From assembly GCA_041694275.1 (NCBI GenBank), contig JASMTQ010000086.1, positions 9,657 to 73,656 of the forward strand: DNA of 64,000 bases, in the 5' to 3' direction. Made by a program: the position numbers and the translations under genes. Each line of letters begins with the position of its first letter. Position 1 is the first letter of the stretch. Under the pieces are notes generated by a model. It saw only the letters and a program-made list of their open reading frames with translations, was not told the DNA's origin and ran no database searches. The stretch is from M55B118 sp041694275 (GTDB lineage Bacteria > Bacillota_I > Bacilli_A > Izemoplasmatales > Izemoplasmataceae). This document shows positions 7,413 through 16,642 of this stretch, piece by piece.

Positions 7413-7973
7413 TCAAAGGGTTTGCAGTGCATGAATGATGAACAGTCCTTTGAAGGTCTTGACATCGATGCCTGTCACTTCAAGGATGTGATCAAGTCTG
7501 TACTGCATGGTGTTTCTGTGTATGAAAAGCCGCTTGGCGGCATTTGAAGCTTTCATGTTAGCATTCCCAAACGCTTTAAGGGTTACGAGATCATTTTGAC
7601 TGAGTTTTTCAAACAGACGTTTTTTTATTGGGTTTAAAAGCTGAGCCTCGGTCCTGAAAAGTTCAAAAAGCGCCTCTTCCAAAGACAGGGTACCGTTTTG
7701 AAGGACAAGGATGCCTTCTTTGAGAATCCCGGCTGCAATTGCGCTTGCCTGCTCAGGATGATGGATGAGGGTAAACCGCATTTCAAAATCCGTTACGAGC
7801 AAATCATGCAATTCTTCAAGAGGAAGCTCAACGGTATCGTTGATGTCTATTGAAAAAAAGGTGTATGTGTCTTCGCTTATCAAAAACTGAATGGATGGAT
7901 AAAGACCTACAAGCAGCTCTCTTACCATTGAGTGCGGATCGGATTGTGCCAGGTGTACATGAAGTTTTTGCAT
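7413..7973 (-). CDS. PucR/CdaR-type helix-turn-helix regulator
   Basis: The 186-residue protein ends in the PucR C-terminal helix-turn-helix (about 135-186): NAAKRLFIHRNTMQYRLD followed by the GIDVKTFKGLF helix, where the HRNT-x-x-YRL core is typical. The remaining N-terminal 130 residues resemble no sensor domain I recognise. The start chosen is the ATG at 7971-7973, with AGAGGG before it; an in-frame TTG six codons upstream would include that site. It lies between transketolase and the sugar-importer ATPase but is transcribed alone, so a role in carbon metabolism is only suggested by position. Confidence 0.75.
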   Translation of the reverse strand: MQKLHVHLAQSDPHSMVRELLVGLYPSIQFLISEDTYTFFSIDINDTVELPLEELHDLLVTDFEMRFTLIHHPEQASAIAAGILKEGILVLQNGTLSLEEALFELFRTEAQLLNPIKKRLFEKLSQNDLVTLKAFGNANMKASNAAKRLFIHRNTMQYRLDHILEVTGIDVKTFKGLFIIHALQTL

Positions 7974-8009
7974 GGGAGCACCCTCTTTCAAAAACCATTA
8001 TAACAAATC

Positions 8010-8033
8010 AGGCGACGCACTTCCATGCGTCGC
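8010..8033 (-). terminator. Terminator of tkt
   Basis: GGGCGACGC and GCGTCGCCT form a strong hairpin on the minus strand; the following T run is poor (GATTTGTT), so termination may be partial and run into the regulator gene. Confidence 0.65.
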
Positions 8034-8051
8034 CCGATTATAATTAAGCGT

Positions 8052-9995
8052 TTATAGTGATTGGTAGTACTGTGCAAGTGCACTTGGTGTGAATCCAAGG
8101 GTTTCTAGTACGGTATCACCTGGTGCGCTCATGCCGTAGCGATCAAGGGCATACACATTTTGTGCATAGCGATACCAGGAATCCGGTGCGCCGAGTTCAA
8201 CGGCCACACGCTTGGTTACGCTTTTAGGCAGCACTTTTTCTTTGTAGCTTGCGTCCTGGGTGTTGAAAAGTTCTTGTGAAGGCATGGAGACAACGCGTAC
8301 GTTGATGCCTTTTTTCTCAAGTTCATCCTGCGCATGCAAGGCGAGTTCGACTTCACTGCCTGATGCGATGAGAATCCCTTCGAAGTTTTCCTTGTCTCTG
8401 ACAATGTAGGCACCTTTTTTAAAGGCGTCATAGCTGACGTCTTCAAGCACTTCGGTGTTTTGACGTGTAAGAACGATGGACGTCGGAGTAGAACTCGCTT
8501 CAAGAGCGAAACGAAGGGCATGACGGGTTTCAACCGCGTTTGCCGGGCGAAGGGTGTTCATGTTCGGCATGGCGCGGAACATTGAAAGTTGTTCAATCGG
8601 TTCATGGGTCGGTCCGTCTTCCCCAACAGCAACAGAATCATGGGTGAAGATGAATGTGGCCGGAAGTTCTTGAAGCGCAGCCAGGCGAAGGGAAGGTTTC
8701 ATGTAGTCGCTGAAGATGAAGAAGCCTCCGCTGAATCCACGCATGTTATGCAGATTGAGTCCATTCACGATGGCGCCCATGGCATGTTCACGAACACCGA
8801 AATTGATGTTGCGTCCGGCATTATTGTCCTTGGTGAAGTTTCCATCATTTCCGGTGACTTTCGTGCTTCCTGAGAGGTCCGCGGAGCCTCCAATCATGGA
8901 AGGAACCACTTCACTGACTGAAGGAAGAATGCTTCCCATGGTCGCACGGGTGGCTTCACTTGTGCCGATTTTTGCAGTTCCAAGCACTTCGTCCCAGTCA
9001 ACGTCCAGACGGTTTTCGACAATGCTCATGAATGTTTCATAGTCTTCAGGGTATTTTTCCTTGTAGGTGGCAAGGGTTTCTTCCCATTTGGCAAGGGTTT
9101 CGTCTCCACGTTTTTTAAACGTGTTTCTGAAGTCCTCGATGGCCTCTTTCGGATTTTCGAACGGTCCGTATGGATAGTCGAAAGCCTTGCGCATCTTTTC
9201 AGTTTCTTCTTTGCCGATCGGTTTTCCGTGCGCGGCGTTGGTGCCGGCTACTGAAGATCCGAAGCCAATGACGCTTTTAATCTCAATCAGGGTTGGCTTG
9301 TCGGATTTTTTAGCGTTTTTGATGGCCTTGTTGAGGGCATCAAGGTCGTTTGCATCTTTGACAAAGTCATAGTTCCAGTTAATGGCTTCTGCTTTCAACT
9401 TCATGTTTTCGCTGTTGGCATCCTTGGTAGGTCCATCAAGCTGCACATCATTTGAGTCATAAAGGACGATCAGGCGTGAAAGCCCAAGGTGTCCTGCCAG
9501 ACTCATCGCTTCTTGTGTGACGCCTTCTTGAAGGTCGCCATCGCCACAAAGGGTGTAGGTGTAGTGATCAACGACTTTAAGATCGTCCTTGTTGAAACGT
9601 GCACGCAGATTGGCTTCAGCAATCGCCATGCCCACACTCATCGAAATCCCTTGTCCTAGCGGTCCGGTTGTAGCTTCCACACCGTCAGTAAGTCCGTATT
9701 CAGGGTGTCCTGGTGTGATGGATCCTTTTTGTCTGAAGGCTTTCAAGTCTTCCATGGTGATGTTGTAGCCCGCGAGATGGTAAAGGGCGTAAAGAAGACT
9801 TGATCCGTGGCCTGCAGAAAGCACGAAACGGTCTCTGTCAAACCAGTCGGATTTTTCCGGGGTTGCATTCAGATGATTGGTGAAAAGTTCATAAACAACT
9901 GGTGCTGCTCCGAGATCGATGCCCGGGTGTCCGCTTGCGGCTTCGTTGGTCTGATCCAGGCCTAAAAAGCGGAGTGCGTTAATACTTAGTTCCAT
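8052..9995 (-). CDS. tkt: Transketolase
   Basis: Transketolase moves two-carbon units in the non-oxidative pentose phosphate pathway using thiamine diphosphate. The 647 residues show the N-terminal NEAASGHPG (about 17-25), HGSSLLYAL, the TPP/Mg motif GDGDLQEG followed by LIVLYDSND, GFGSSVAGTNAAHGKP, the catalytic-domain motif NFGVREHAMG, THDSVAVGEDGPTHEP, and the C-terminal transketolase domain with VSMPSQELF. Length is normal for the family. AAAGAGGTAG precedes the ATG. It is transcribed alone; a TATAAT lies at 10038-10043 on the minus strand. Confidence 0.97.
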   Translation of the reverse strand: MELSINALRFLGLDQTNEAASGHPGIDLGAAPVVYELFTNHLNATPEKSDWFDRDRFVLSAGHGSSLLYALYHLAGYNITMEDLKAFRQKGSITPGHPEYGLTDGVEATTGPLGQGISMSVGMAIAEANLRARFNKDDLKVVDHYTYTLCGDGDLQEGVTQEAMSLAGHLGLSRLIVLYDSNDVQLDGPTKDANSENMKLKAEAINWNYDFVKDANDLDALNKAIKNAKKSDKPTLIEIKSVIGFGSSVAGTNAAHGKPIGKEETEKMRKAFDYPYGPFENPKEAIEDFRNTFKKRGDETLAKWEETLATYKEKYPEDYETFMSIVENRLDVDWDEVLGTAKIGTSEATRATMGSILPSVSEVVPSMIGGSADLSGSTKVTGNDGNFTKDNNAGRNINFGVREHAMGAIVNGLNLHNMRGFSGGFFIFSDYMKPSLRLAALQELPATFIFTHDSVAVGEDGPTHEPIEQLSMFRAMPNMNTLRPANAVETRHALRFALEASSTPTSIVLTRQNTEVLEDVSYDAFKKGAYIVRDKENFEGILIASGSEVELALHAQDELEKKGINVRVVSMPSQELFNTQDASYKEKVLPKSVTKRVAVELGAPDSWYRYAQNVYALDRYGMSAPGDTVLETLGFTPSALAQYYQSL

Positions 9996-10037
9996 ATGTA
10001 TCTACCTCTTTTTTCTAAAGTTTGAACGCTTAACTAT

Positions 10038-10043
10038 ATTATA
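10038..10043 (-). promoter_or_regulatory. Probable -10 box of tkt
   Basis: Perfect TATAAT on the minus strand, 43 bases before the tkt ATG. The -35 region is poor. Confidence 0.5.
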
Positions 10044-10100
10044 ACGTAAAGCATGGGTTTTAAAAAGGAAACGGGTTAAGAAGTTTCACAGATTCAAGGA

Positions 10101-10132
10101 AAAAAGGGTCCGGTTTTACCCGATGGACCCTT
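10101..10132 (-). terminator. Terminator of the suf operon, overlapping the sufB stop
   Basis: GGGTCC and GGACCC, with an inner CGG/CCG pairing, form a hairpin followed by six T. The sufB stop codon lies in the loop, so the hairpin includes the last sense codons. Confidence 0.85.
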
Positions 10133-11525
10133 CCATTTCAAGTTTGATAAGCTGGTTGAGCTCCACTGCGTATTCCATCGGAAGCTCCTTGGCAAACGGT
10201 TCGATAAAGCCCATGATGATCATCTCTGTCGCTTCGGCTTCAGTGAGCCCGCGACTCATGAGATAAAAGAGCTGTTCTTCACTGACTTTGGAAACACTCG
10301 CTTCATGCTGCACCTGTGCGCCGTTGTTCTTGACGATGTTGTAAGGAAGCGTATCGCTCGTGCTTTCTGAATCAAGAATGATGGTATCGCATTCGACGTT
10401 GCTCTTGGCGCCGGTCGCACCTTTTGTATGATGAATCAGACCACGGTAATTGACTTTTCCACCTTTGGCACTCATCGATTTCGAGGTGATGGAGCTGGTG
10501 GTGTCCTTACCGATGTGAATCATCTTGGCACCGGTATCCTGGTGCATGTTCTTACCGGCAAAAGCAATTGAAATGGTGGTGCCTTTGGCACGGTCACCTT
10601 TTAGAATGGAGGCAGGGTATTTCATGTTGATGCCGCTTCCAATGTTGCCATCGACCCATTCCATGTGGGCGTCTTCTTCAACGATTGCGCGTTTGGTAAC
10701 GAGGTTGATGACGTTGGCCGCCCAGTTCTGGATGGTGGTATACCTGCAGTGCCCGCCTTTTCTGACAAATATCTCAACCGCAGCGGCGTGAAGGGAATGC
10801 TTGGTATAAATCGGTGCCGTGCAGCCTTCTACGTAGTGAAGGCTCGCACCTTCATCAACGATGATGAGCGTTCTTTCAAACTGTCCCATCTGTTCGCTGT
10901 TGATGCGGAAATAGGACTGAAGGGGTTTATCAAGATGCACGCCTTTTGGAACGTATATGAAAGAGCCCCCGCTCCATACGGCGCTGTTCAAGGCAGCGTA
11001 GCGGTTGTCGTCATTCGGGACGGCTTGCGCCAGATATTCTTTCATGAGTTCAGGGTACTCTCTTAAGGCGGTGTCGGTATCTGTAAAGATAACGCCTTTT
11101 TTCTCGAGTTCTTCAAGGGTGGAATGATAGACCACTTCGCTTTCGAACTGGGCGCCCACGCCTGCTAGAAATTCGCGTTCGGCTTCTGGGATTCCAAGTT
11201 TTTCAAACGTATCCTTGATTTCATCTGGAACTTCGTCCCAGGAGGTTTCACTTCTCTCCGATGGTTTGACGTAATATGTGATTTCATCAAACTTGATGCC
11301 CGACAAGTCCGGTCCCCATTTAGGATTGGGTATGGTTTTGAAGTTTTCATAGCCCTGAAGACGGAAATCAAGCATCCACTGTGGTTCGTTTTTTATGCGT
11401 GAGATGTCTCTGATGATGTCTTCAGTGAGGCCTTTTCCTGTATCGTATACGGATTTGGTTTCGGTTTTGAAACCGTATTTGTAATCTCCGATAATCCGTT
11501 CAATTTCTTTTTTTGTGTCGTCCAT
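10116..11525 (-). CDS. sufB: Fe-S cluster scaffold SufB
   Basis: SufB is the scaffold core of the SufBC(2)D complex that builds Fe-S clusters. The 469 residues are full length, with VPKGVHLDKPLQ, the beta-helix core (VDEGASLHYVEGCTAP) and the C-terminal helical motif EEQLFYLMSRGLTEAEA followed by GFIEPFAKELP. This C-terminal motif is shared with SufD. It is the last gene of sufC-sufD-sufS-sufU-sufB, the Bacillus order, and starts 11 bases after sufU with AGGTGAAACC before the ATG. Confidence 0.97.
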   Translation of the reverse strand: MDDTKKEIERIIGDYKYGFKTETKSVYDTGKGLTEDIIRDISRIKNEPQWMLDFRLQGYENFKTIPNPKWGPDLSGIKFDEITYYVKPSERSETSWDEVPDEIKDTFEKLGIPEAEREFLAGVGAQFESEVVYHSTLEELEKKGVIFTDTDTALREYPELMKEYLAQAVPNDDNRYAALNSAVWSGGSFIYVPKGVHLDKPLQSYFRINSEQMGQFERTLIIVDEGASLHYVEGCTAPIYTKHSLHAAAVEIFVRKGGHCRYTTIQNWAANVINLVTKRAIVEEDAHMEWVDGNIGSGINMKYPASILKGDRAKGTTISIAFAGKNMHQDTGAKMIHIGKDTTSSITSKSMSAKGGKVNYRGLIHHTKGATGAKSNVECDTIILDSESTSDTLPYNIVKNNGAQVQHEASVSKVSEEQLFYLMSRGLTEAEATEMIIMGFIEPFAKELPMEYAVELNQLIKLEMEGSIG

Positions 11526-11536
11526 GGTTTCACCTA

Positions 11537-11959
11537 CTATTTAAGTGTGTTTTGAAATGCTTTGAACGCAATGGTCGCGCATTTGATGCGGGCTGGAAAC
11601 TGTTTGACGCCCTGGTATGCAACCGCGTCTTCGAAGTCAATGGATTCATCATAGTCCTTGTCCATGAGCATTAGCAGATAGTTCTTTGCGATGTATTCAG
11701 CTTCTTCTACGGTTTTGCCTTTTAGAAGTTCACTTAGAACACTTGCCGATGAGCAACAGATGCTGCAGCCACTGCCTTCGTGACGGATGTCTTTGACGAT
11801 GCCGTCTTCGACTTTGCTTTGGATGGTGATGTCATCGCCACAACTCGGGTTTTTGATGTGATCGCTCTGATAGCCTTCATCATCTTTGAGCCCCTTGTTT
11901 CTGGGGTTTTTGTAGTGATCCATGATGATTTGGCGGTAAAGCTGTTCAAGTTTTCTCAT
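11537..11959 (-). CDS. sufU: Sulfur-transfer protein SufU
   Basis: SufU is the zinc-containing partner that takes persulfide sulfur from SufS in Gram-positive Suf systems. The 140 residues keep the metal ligands: Cys and Asp in NPSCGDD (about 40), Cys in GSGCSIC (about 65) and Cys in RIKCATIAF (about 127). Two extra adjacent cysteines occur at ICCSS in place of the common IS-x-A-S. AGGAGG precedes the ATG, 9 bases after the sufS stop. Confidence 0.95.
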   Translation of the reverse strand: MRKLEQLYRQIIMDHYKNPRNKGLKDDEGYQSDHIKNPSCGDDITIQSKVEDGIVKDIRHEGSGCSICCSSASVLSELLKGKTVEEAEYIAKNYLLMLMDKDYDESIDFEDAVAYQGVKQFPARIKCATIAFKAFQNTLK

Positions 11960-11968
11960 GAGTGCCTC

Positions 11969-13174
11969 CTAAAAGCCGACGGATGTGAAGAAATTGCGCG
12001 CTTCGCTCAAGCTTTCAATGAAGCGGTCCACATCGTCTTTGGTATTGTATAGATAAAAAGATGCTCTGAGTGTCGCTGGTACGTTTAAAAACGCCATGAC
12101 GAGCTGGGCGCAGTGATGGCCGGCTCTTAAAGCGATATCGTCTTCATCGAAGAAGGTGACCGCATCATGCGGATGCACATCGTCGATATTGAAGGCGATG
12201 ATCCCTGTTTCACTCGTTTTGTTGTAGACAGTGATGCCGTCCATTTGTGAAAGCCTCTCAAGCGCATATGCCTGAAGCTCTGATTCATGGGCGCTTACAG
12301 CGTCCATGCCGATTTCTCTTAGGTAATTGACGGCTTCACTAAGTCCGAGGACTTCGGCAATCGGTGGGGTTCCGGTTTCAAACTTGTAGGGCGCATCTTT
12401 CCAGGTGGCGTTTTCCTTATAGGCATAATCGACCATGTCGCCACCGTATTCAAGCGGCTCGAGTTTATCAAGCAGATCAGTTTTTCCATATAAAACGCCA
12501 ATACCTGTAGGCCCAAGCATCTTATGGCCTGAAAAGGCTAAAAAGTCACAATCAAGCGCTTTGACATCAACCTTTTCATGAGGAACGCCCTGAGCGGCAT
12601 CCACACTTACAACGGCGTTTTTTTCATGCGCGAGACGAATGATTTCTTCAAGTGGGGTTCTATAGCCAAGCACATTGCTTACGGCGGTAAACGCCACGAT
12701 TTTCGTATTCTCACTTAAAACTTTTTTAAAGTTGTCCACTGTGATTCTGCCTTCTTTTGTAAGTGGCACATAGACAAGTTTCGCGCCGGTTCTTTTAGCG
12801 ACTTGCTGCCAGGGAAGAAGATGAGAGTGATGCTCTATTTCGCTTATGATGATTTCGTCGTTCTCATCGATAAAGGGTTCATACATCCTCGCAAGCATGT
12901 TAAGTGCACTTGAGGCGCCTCTTGTGAAGACGATTTCTTCAAAATCGGCGTTTATGAAAGACGCAATGTTTTCTCTTGCGTCTTCATACTTTCTTGTGGC
13001 TTCATAACTCATCTGATACACACCGCGATGCACGTTGACAGGCATGGTCTTGTAGTACGCGTCCATCGCGTCAATGACACTTTTGGGTGTCAAAGAGGAA
13101 GCCGCCGTATCAAAGTATACAAGGGGCCCTTCATCAAATACGGGAAAATCACTTTTCAATTTGAGGGCGTTCAT
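11969..13174 (-). CDS. sufS: Cysteine desulfurase SufS
   Basis: SufS is a PLP enzyme that turns cysteine into alanine and an enzyme-bound persulfide. The 401 residues show the PLP lysine in FSGHKMLGPTGIGVLYG (about 225), VSVDAAQGVPHEKVDV just before it, the EIEHHSHLLPWQ motif (about 120), and the active-site cysteine in RAGHHCAQLVM (about 360). The family usually has CAQP; Leu-Val replaces Pro-Leu here. It sits between sufD and sufU and is the likely sulfur source for Fe-S clusters, and perhaps for ThiI. Confidence 0.96.
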   Translation of the reverse strand: MNALKLKSDFPVFDEGPLVYFDTAASSLTPKSVIDAMDAYYKTMPVNVHRGVYQMSYEATRKYEDARENIASFINADFEEIVFTRGASSALNMLARMYEPFIDENDEIIISEIEHHSHLLPWQQVAKRTGAKLVYVPLTKEGRITVDNFKKVLSENTKIVAFTAVSNVLGYRTPLEEIIRLAHEKNAVVSVDAAQGVPHEKVDVKALDCDFLAFSGHKMLGPTGIGVLYGKTDLLDKLEPLEYGGDMVDYAYKENATWKDAPYKFETGTPPIAEVLGLSEAVNYLREIGMDAVSAHESELQAYALERLSQMDGITVYNKTSETGIIAFNIDDVHPHDAVTFFDEDDIALRAGHHCAQLVMAFLNVPATLRASFYLYNTKDDVDRFIESLSEARNFFTSVGF

Positions 13175-13182
13175 TGAATCAC

Positions 13183-14247
13183 CTATCTTCGTGTTTTTTT
13201 CTCAAGAAGCGCACTTAAATGATTGTTGATTGTTTCATCGTTCAAGGCTTCTTTAAACGGCGCAAGAAATCCGTGAATAATGAGTTCTTCAGCACTTTTT
13301 CTGCTGAGGCCGCGACTCATGAGATAATAAAGCTGTTCTTCGTCAATCTGACCAATGGCCGCACCGTGTGAGGCCTCGACGTCAAACTCGTCAATGAGCA
13401 GGAATGGATTGGCATCAAGGCGCGCACTCGGGCTCATTAATAGACCGTTGTTGTTTTGTCTTGCCACGCTTCGTTTGAAGCCTTTTCCAATTTTTCCGGT
13501 GCCATCGAATACAAGGAAAGATTGATCCCCCGCAACACCGAGATGATTGATATGGCCTTCGGTATCCCGCGCCAGATGATTCACAAGCGTCTTAACCACA
13601 ACTTCTTGTTTGTTGTTGGTAAGCGCAACGATGGAAACGTTGCCTTTGGCACCGGGCTCTTTGAGTTCGACAACCGTATCATGCGCGGTTTTACCGTCTC
13701 CGAACTGCGCCAGGGTATAATTCGCCGTTGCCAGTCCATCAACCCAGGCGTTCCTGGTGATGGCGGATACGGTTTTTTCGTTCGTATCGCCAACCGCGGT
13801 ATATTGAAGCTGCGCCCCTTTTTTGATTCGTGCGTTCGATAGATAGTTCACGGCGCTTTCTTCTGTGTTTTCAAGGTATTCAAAAAGCGAAAGCTCCGCC
13901 CCTTCTTCCAAGACGATGCTCAATCGGTCTTTTGGGGTTTTTGTATTTTGGGAGAAGAAAATGTGCAAGGGCTTCTTCACCTTGACACCCTTGTCTACGT
14001 GGATTCTGACGATGTCCGCGCCTTTTAGATTTTCTTCTGTAAACGTATTCGTCTGATCGAAATTTTCAATTAAAGCCTTCTCATCAAGGGTATAGTCCTT
14101 GTCGAGTGTTATGGTGAGTCCCTTTTGAAGGGTCGTTTCACCATGCAGTTCACCGTTTTTAAAGACAAAGACGTCTTCAAGCGCGCCGAGTAATTCGTGC
14201 AGGGATTCAGGCAGGGTGTTTTGAAGCGTGCTTTCAACAGAAGGCAT
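13183..14247 (-). CDS. sufD: Fe-S cluster assembly protein SufD
   Basis: SufD pairs with SufB in the scaffold complex. The 354-residue protein is shorter than many SufD proteins (about 430). The N-terminal part is poorly conserved. The beta-helix and the C-terminal signature are clear: DVEASHGAAIGQIDEEQLYY, MSRGLSRKSAEELIIHGFLAPF. It follows sufC by only two bases and precedes sufS by 8 bases, in one operon. Confidence 0.93.
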   Translation of the reverse strand: MPSVESTLQNTLPESLHELLGALEDVFVFKNGELHGETTLQKGLTITLDKDYTLDEKALIENFDQTNTFTEENLKGADIVRIHVDKGVKVKKPLHIFFSQNTKTPKDRLSIVLEEGAELSLFEYLENTEESAVNYLSNARIKKGAQLQYTAVGDTNEKTVSAITRNAWVDGLATANYTLAQFGDGKTAHDTVVELKEPGAKGNVSIVALTNNKQEVVVKTLVNHLARDTEGHINHLGVAGDQSFLVFDGTGKIGKGFKRSVARQNNNGLLMSPSARLDANPFLLIDEFDVEASHGAAIGQIDEEQLYYLMSRGLSRKSAEELIIHGFLAPFKEALNDETINNHLSALLEKKTRR

Positions 14248-14249
14248 GG

Positions 14250-15080
14250 TTACTTGGTCGCCTCTTTGGTCGCACAGGATTCAAGAAGCACCGGTTCTTC
14301 TTCTTTTTCGGGTACAACCCTTTCATCTTCAATTCCAAGTTCTTCTTTGATCCAGTCATACCCATCGCTATCGATGGTTTCCATAAGATCGGTGCCGCCG
14401 CTTTTCACGATTTTTCCCTGCATCATGACGTGTACGGTATCGGCTGAGATGTAATCAAGCAGTCTTTGATAGTGGGTAATCAGCAACAAGCCCAAATCAT
14501 CGTTTTTCATCTTGGTGACGTTCTCGCCAACGACTTTGAGCGCATCGACATCAAGGCCACTGTCGATTTCATCAAGAATGGCGATGCTTGGTTTCAACAT
14601 GCGCATCTGAAGAATCTCGTTTCTTTTCTTCTCGCCGCCTGAAAAACCGTCATTGAGGAATCTATGGGGCAGATCCTCACGCATCTTGAGGTCCTGGACC
14701 GCCTTGTCGTATTCGCGGATGAACTTGAAAAGCGGTACGCTGCTGCCGTCTTCTCTTTTGGCGTTGATGGCGGTCTTGATGAAGTCGCTGTTGGTGACTC
14801 CAGGAACTTCCGCAGGTGCCTGCATACCTAAAAAGAGCCCGGCGCGGGCGCGTTCATCAGTGCTCATCTGAAGCACGTCTTCCCCATCAAGGGTAATCGT
14901 GCCTTTGGTTACTTCATATCTCGGGTGGCCCATGATGACACTTGCCAGGGTCGATTTCCCGGTTCCGTTGGGTCCCATGATCGCATGGGTTTCCCCGCCT
15001 TTTATGGTAAGGTCGATACCTTTCAATATTTCAATGTCATTCACACTTGCGTGCAAATTTTCAATTTTCAGTGTAGCCAT
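14250..15080 (-). CDS. sufC: Fe-S cluster assembly ATPase SufC
   Basis: SufC is the ABC-type ATPase that drives SufB-SufD. Visible motifs: Walker A GPNGTGKST (about 37), signature FSGGEKKRNEILQM, Walker B AILDEIDSGLDVDAL and the H-loop ITHYQRLL. These SufC-specific wordings separate it from transporter ATPases. At 276 residues it has a C-terminal acidic tail of about 20 residues beyond the usual end. It opens the suf operon; AAAGGAGGT lies 6 bases before the ATG. Confidence 0.97.
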   Translation of the reverse strand: MATLKIENLHASVNDIEILKGIDLTIKGGETHAIMGPNGTGKSTLASVIMGHPRYEVTKGTITLDGEDVLQMSTDERARAGLFLGMQAPAEVPGVTNSDFIKTAINAKREDGSSVPLFKFIREYDKAVQDLKMREDLPHRFLNDGFSGGEKKRNEILQMRMLKPSIAILDEIDSGLDVDALKVVGENVTKMKNDDLGLLLITHYQRLLDYISADTVHVMMQGKIVKSGGTDLMETIDSDGYDWIKEELGIEDERVVPEKEEEPVLLESCATKEATK

Positions 15081-15233
15081 AAAATTACCTCCTTTAACTC
15101 AATCATCATTTTAAAGGATTTCGCCTTTTATTGCTAATGATATGACCATTTTTATAAAGTCGTGTACACGCACGCGTGAAATAAGTTTCAATAAGGCACG
15201 CAATAATGCTATCATACAGATAGAGGTGATTGA
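15081..15233. promoter_or_regulatory. Divergent control region between suf operon and flavoprotein gene
   Basis: These 153 bases must hold both promoters. On the plus strand TTTCAA, 18 bases and TATCAT lie upstream of GAGGTG and the flavoprotein ATG. On the minus strand TAAAAT and TATCAT are possible -10 boxes for sufC. Two adjacent exact palindromes stand in the middle: CGTGTACACG (15161-15170) and CACGCGTG (15171-15178). They may be operator sites; the regulator is unknown. Confidence 0.45.
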
Positions 15234-16613
15234 ATGAAGAAAGTCGATGTCATTATCGTGGGCAGTGGAATAGCGGGCCTTAGAGCCGGCATTGCGTGCC
15301 TTGAAAAGGGCCTTGATGTGCTGATCCTAGAAAAAATGAACAAGCCCGGTGGAAACACGTCACTTAGTGATGGAGGCGTGGCCGCTCCCGGAGCGGATTT
15401 ACAGCTAAAAAGAGACATTGAAGATTCTACTGAACAACTCAAAAAGGACATGCTCACTGCAGGCAAGGGGCTCAATGACGAAGCCCTTGTAGACATAGTC
15501 GCAAAAAAAGCACTGGACGCATTTGAATGGACCCGGTCCATCGGGGTGACCTACATGGATAGAATTGACATCTTCGGAGGACACTCTGTAAAAAGATGCT
15601 ATACACCAGAGTCACTCAGTGGACGGACCATGATTCAAAAAGCAACCGAGCGTTTCATGGAACTTGGTGGAACGATTGAAACCAAAACCTATGTGAGTGA
15701 GCTTCTCAAAAACGACAAGGGACGTATAAACGGTGTCAAGGCGCATCATCCCTACGTCTTTAAAAAACCTTTGCCAGAAAAAACCAAATTCTTCAAGGCG
15801 AATAAGTGTGTCATCATCACGAGTGGTGGTTTCTCCGCAGACATGACGTTTTTGAAGACGTATCTTCCTGAACTGAGTGATTCAATCGACACGACCAACA
15901 TAAAAAGCGCAACCGCTGAAGTTTTAAAATCCGCAATGGCTCTTGGCGCGGATACAAGAGACCTTGATCAGATTTCGCTTGCGCCATGGACCTCACCTGA
16001 TGAAAAGGGGTTTGGCGACGGCCCGAAATTCGCAGACTACATAGCTCTGCCAAAAGGTATTCTGATAACCCCTGATACCGCGGCGCGGTTTGTCAATGAG
16101 CTTTCTGATCGCAACACCATTTCACACGCAATTTTAAAAGTTGGACACCCCGTCATCGCCATCGCGGACGATTTAGCGGTGAAAACCGCTGACATGAATC
16201 TAAAGAAGGCAATCAAAAAAGGGGTTGTAAGACTATTTCAAGACCTTGAATCCCTTGCCCAGCATTACGGACTTGATAGGGAACGCCTTCATAACACACT
16301 TGCGACTTTCAATGACGCTGTCAAAAAGAAGGAAGACGGTTCATTTGGCAAGCCGCTCGATGGCGCCGATCAAATAACAACCCCACCTTACTATGCCATG
16401 CGCGTATGGCCCAAGGTCCACTACACCATGGGAGGCATAAGAATCGACAGCGAGGCGAGGGTCCTAAGAAAAGACGGTTCCATAATGGAAGGACTGTTCG
16501 CGGCCGGAGAAGTCACCGGTGGTGTCCACGGCGCCGCGCGCCTTGGAAGTCTCGGCCTGACGGATTGTCTGGTCATGGGCGCCATTGCGGCCAAAACGAT
16601 GTCCAAACAATAA
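15234..16613 (+). CDS. Fumarate-reductase-like FAD flavoprotein
   Basis: The 459-residue protein is a soluble FAD_binding_2 enzyme of the fumarate reductase/succinate dehydrogenase flavoprotein family. The FAD motif VIIVGSGIAGLRAG is at residues 5-18, followed by EKMNKPGGNTSLSDGG. Active-site counterparts of flavocytochrome c fumarate reductase are seen: GGHSVKR (about 118), the proton-shuttle arginine in ELSDRNTIS (about 285), KVHYTMGGI (about 395) and GEVTGGVHGAARLG near the end. There is no signal peptide, cytochrome domain or FMN-binding domain, so it is probably cytoplasmic and takes electrons from a soluble donor. It may reduce fumarate or a related unsaturated acid as an electron sink. 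It is monocistronic and divergent from suf. Confidence 0.8.
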   Translation: MKKVDVIIVGSGIAGLRAGIACLEKGLDVLILEKMNKPGGNTSLSDGGVAAPGADLQLKRDIEDSTEQLKKDMLTAGKGLNDEALVDIVAKKALDAFEWTRSIGVTYMDRIDIFGGHSVKRCYTPESLSGRTMIQKATERFMELGGTIETKTYVSELLKNDKGRINGVKAHHPYVFKKPLPEKTKFFKANKCVIITSGGFSADMTFLKTYLPELSDSIDTTNIKSATAEVLKSAMALGADTRDLDQISLAPWTSPDEKGFGDGPKFADYIALPKGILITPDTAARFVNELSDRNTISHAILKVGHPVIAIADDLAVKTADMNLKKAIKKGVVRLFQDLESLAQHYGLDRERLHNTLATFNDAVKKKEDGSFGKPLDGADQITTPPYYAMRVWPKVHYTMGGIRIDSEARVLRKDGSIMEGLFAAGEVTGGVHGAARLGSLGLTDCLVMGAIAAKTMSKQ

Positions 16614-16635
16614 AAAAAGCCCTCAGGGCTTTTTT
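16613..16635. terminator. Bidirectional terminator between flavoprotein and mgtC genes
   Basis: AAAAAAGCCC-TCA-GGGCTTTTTT works on both strands and separates two convergent genes. Confidence 0.9.
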
Positions 16636-16642
16636 ATTTTGG

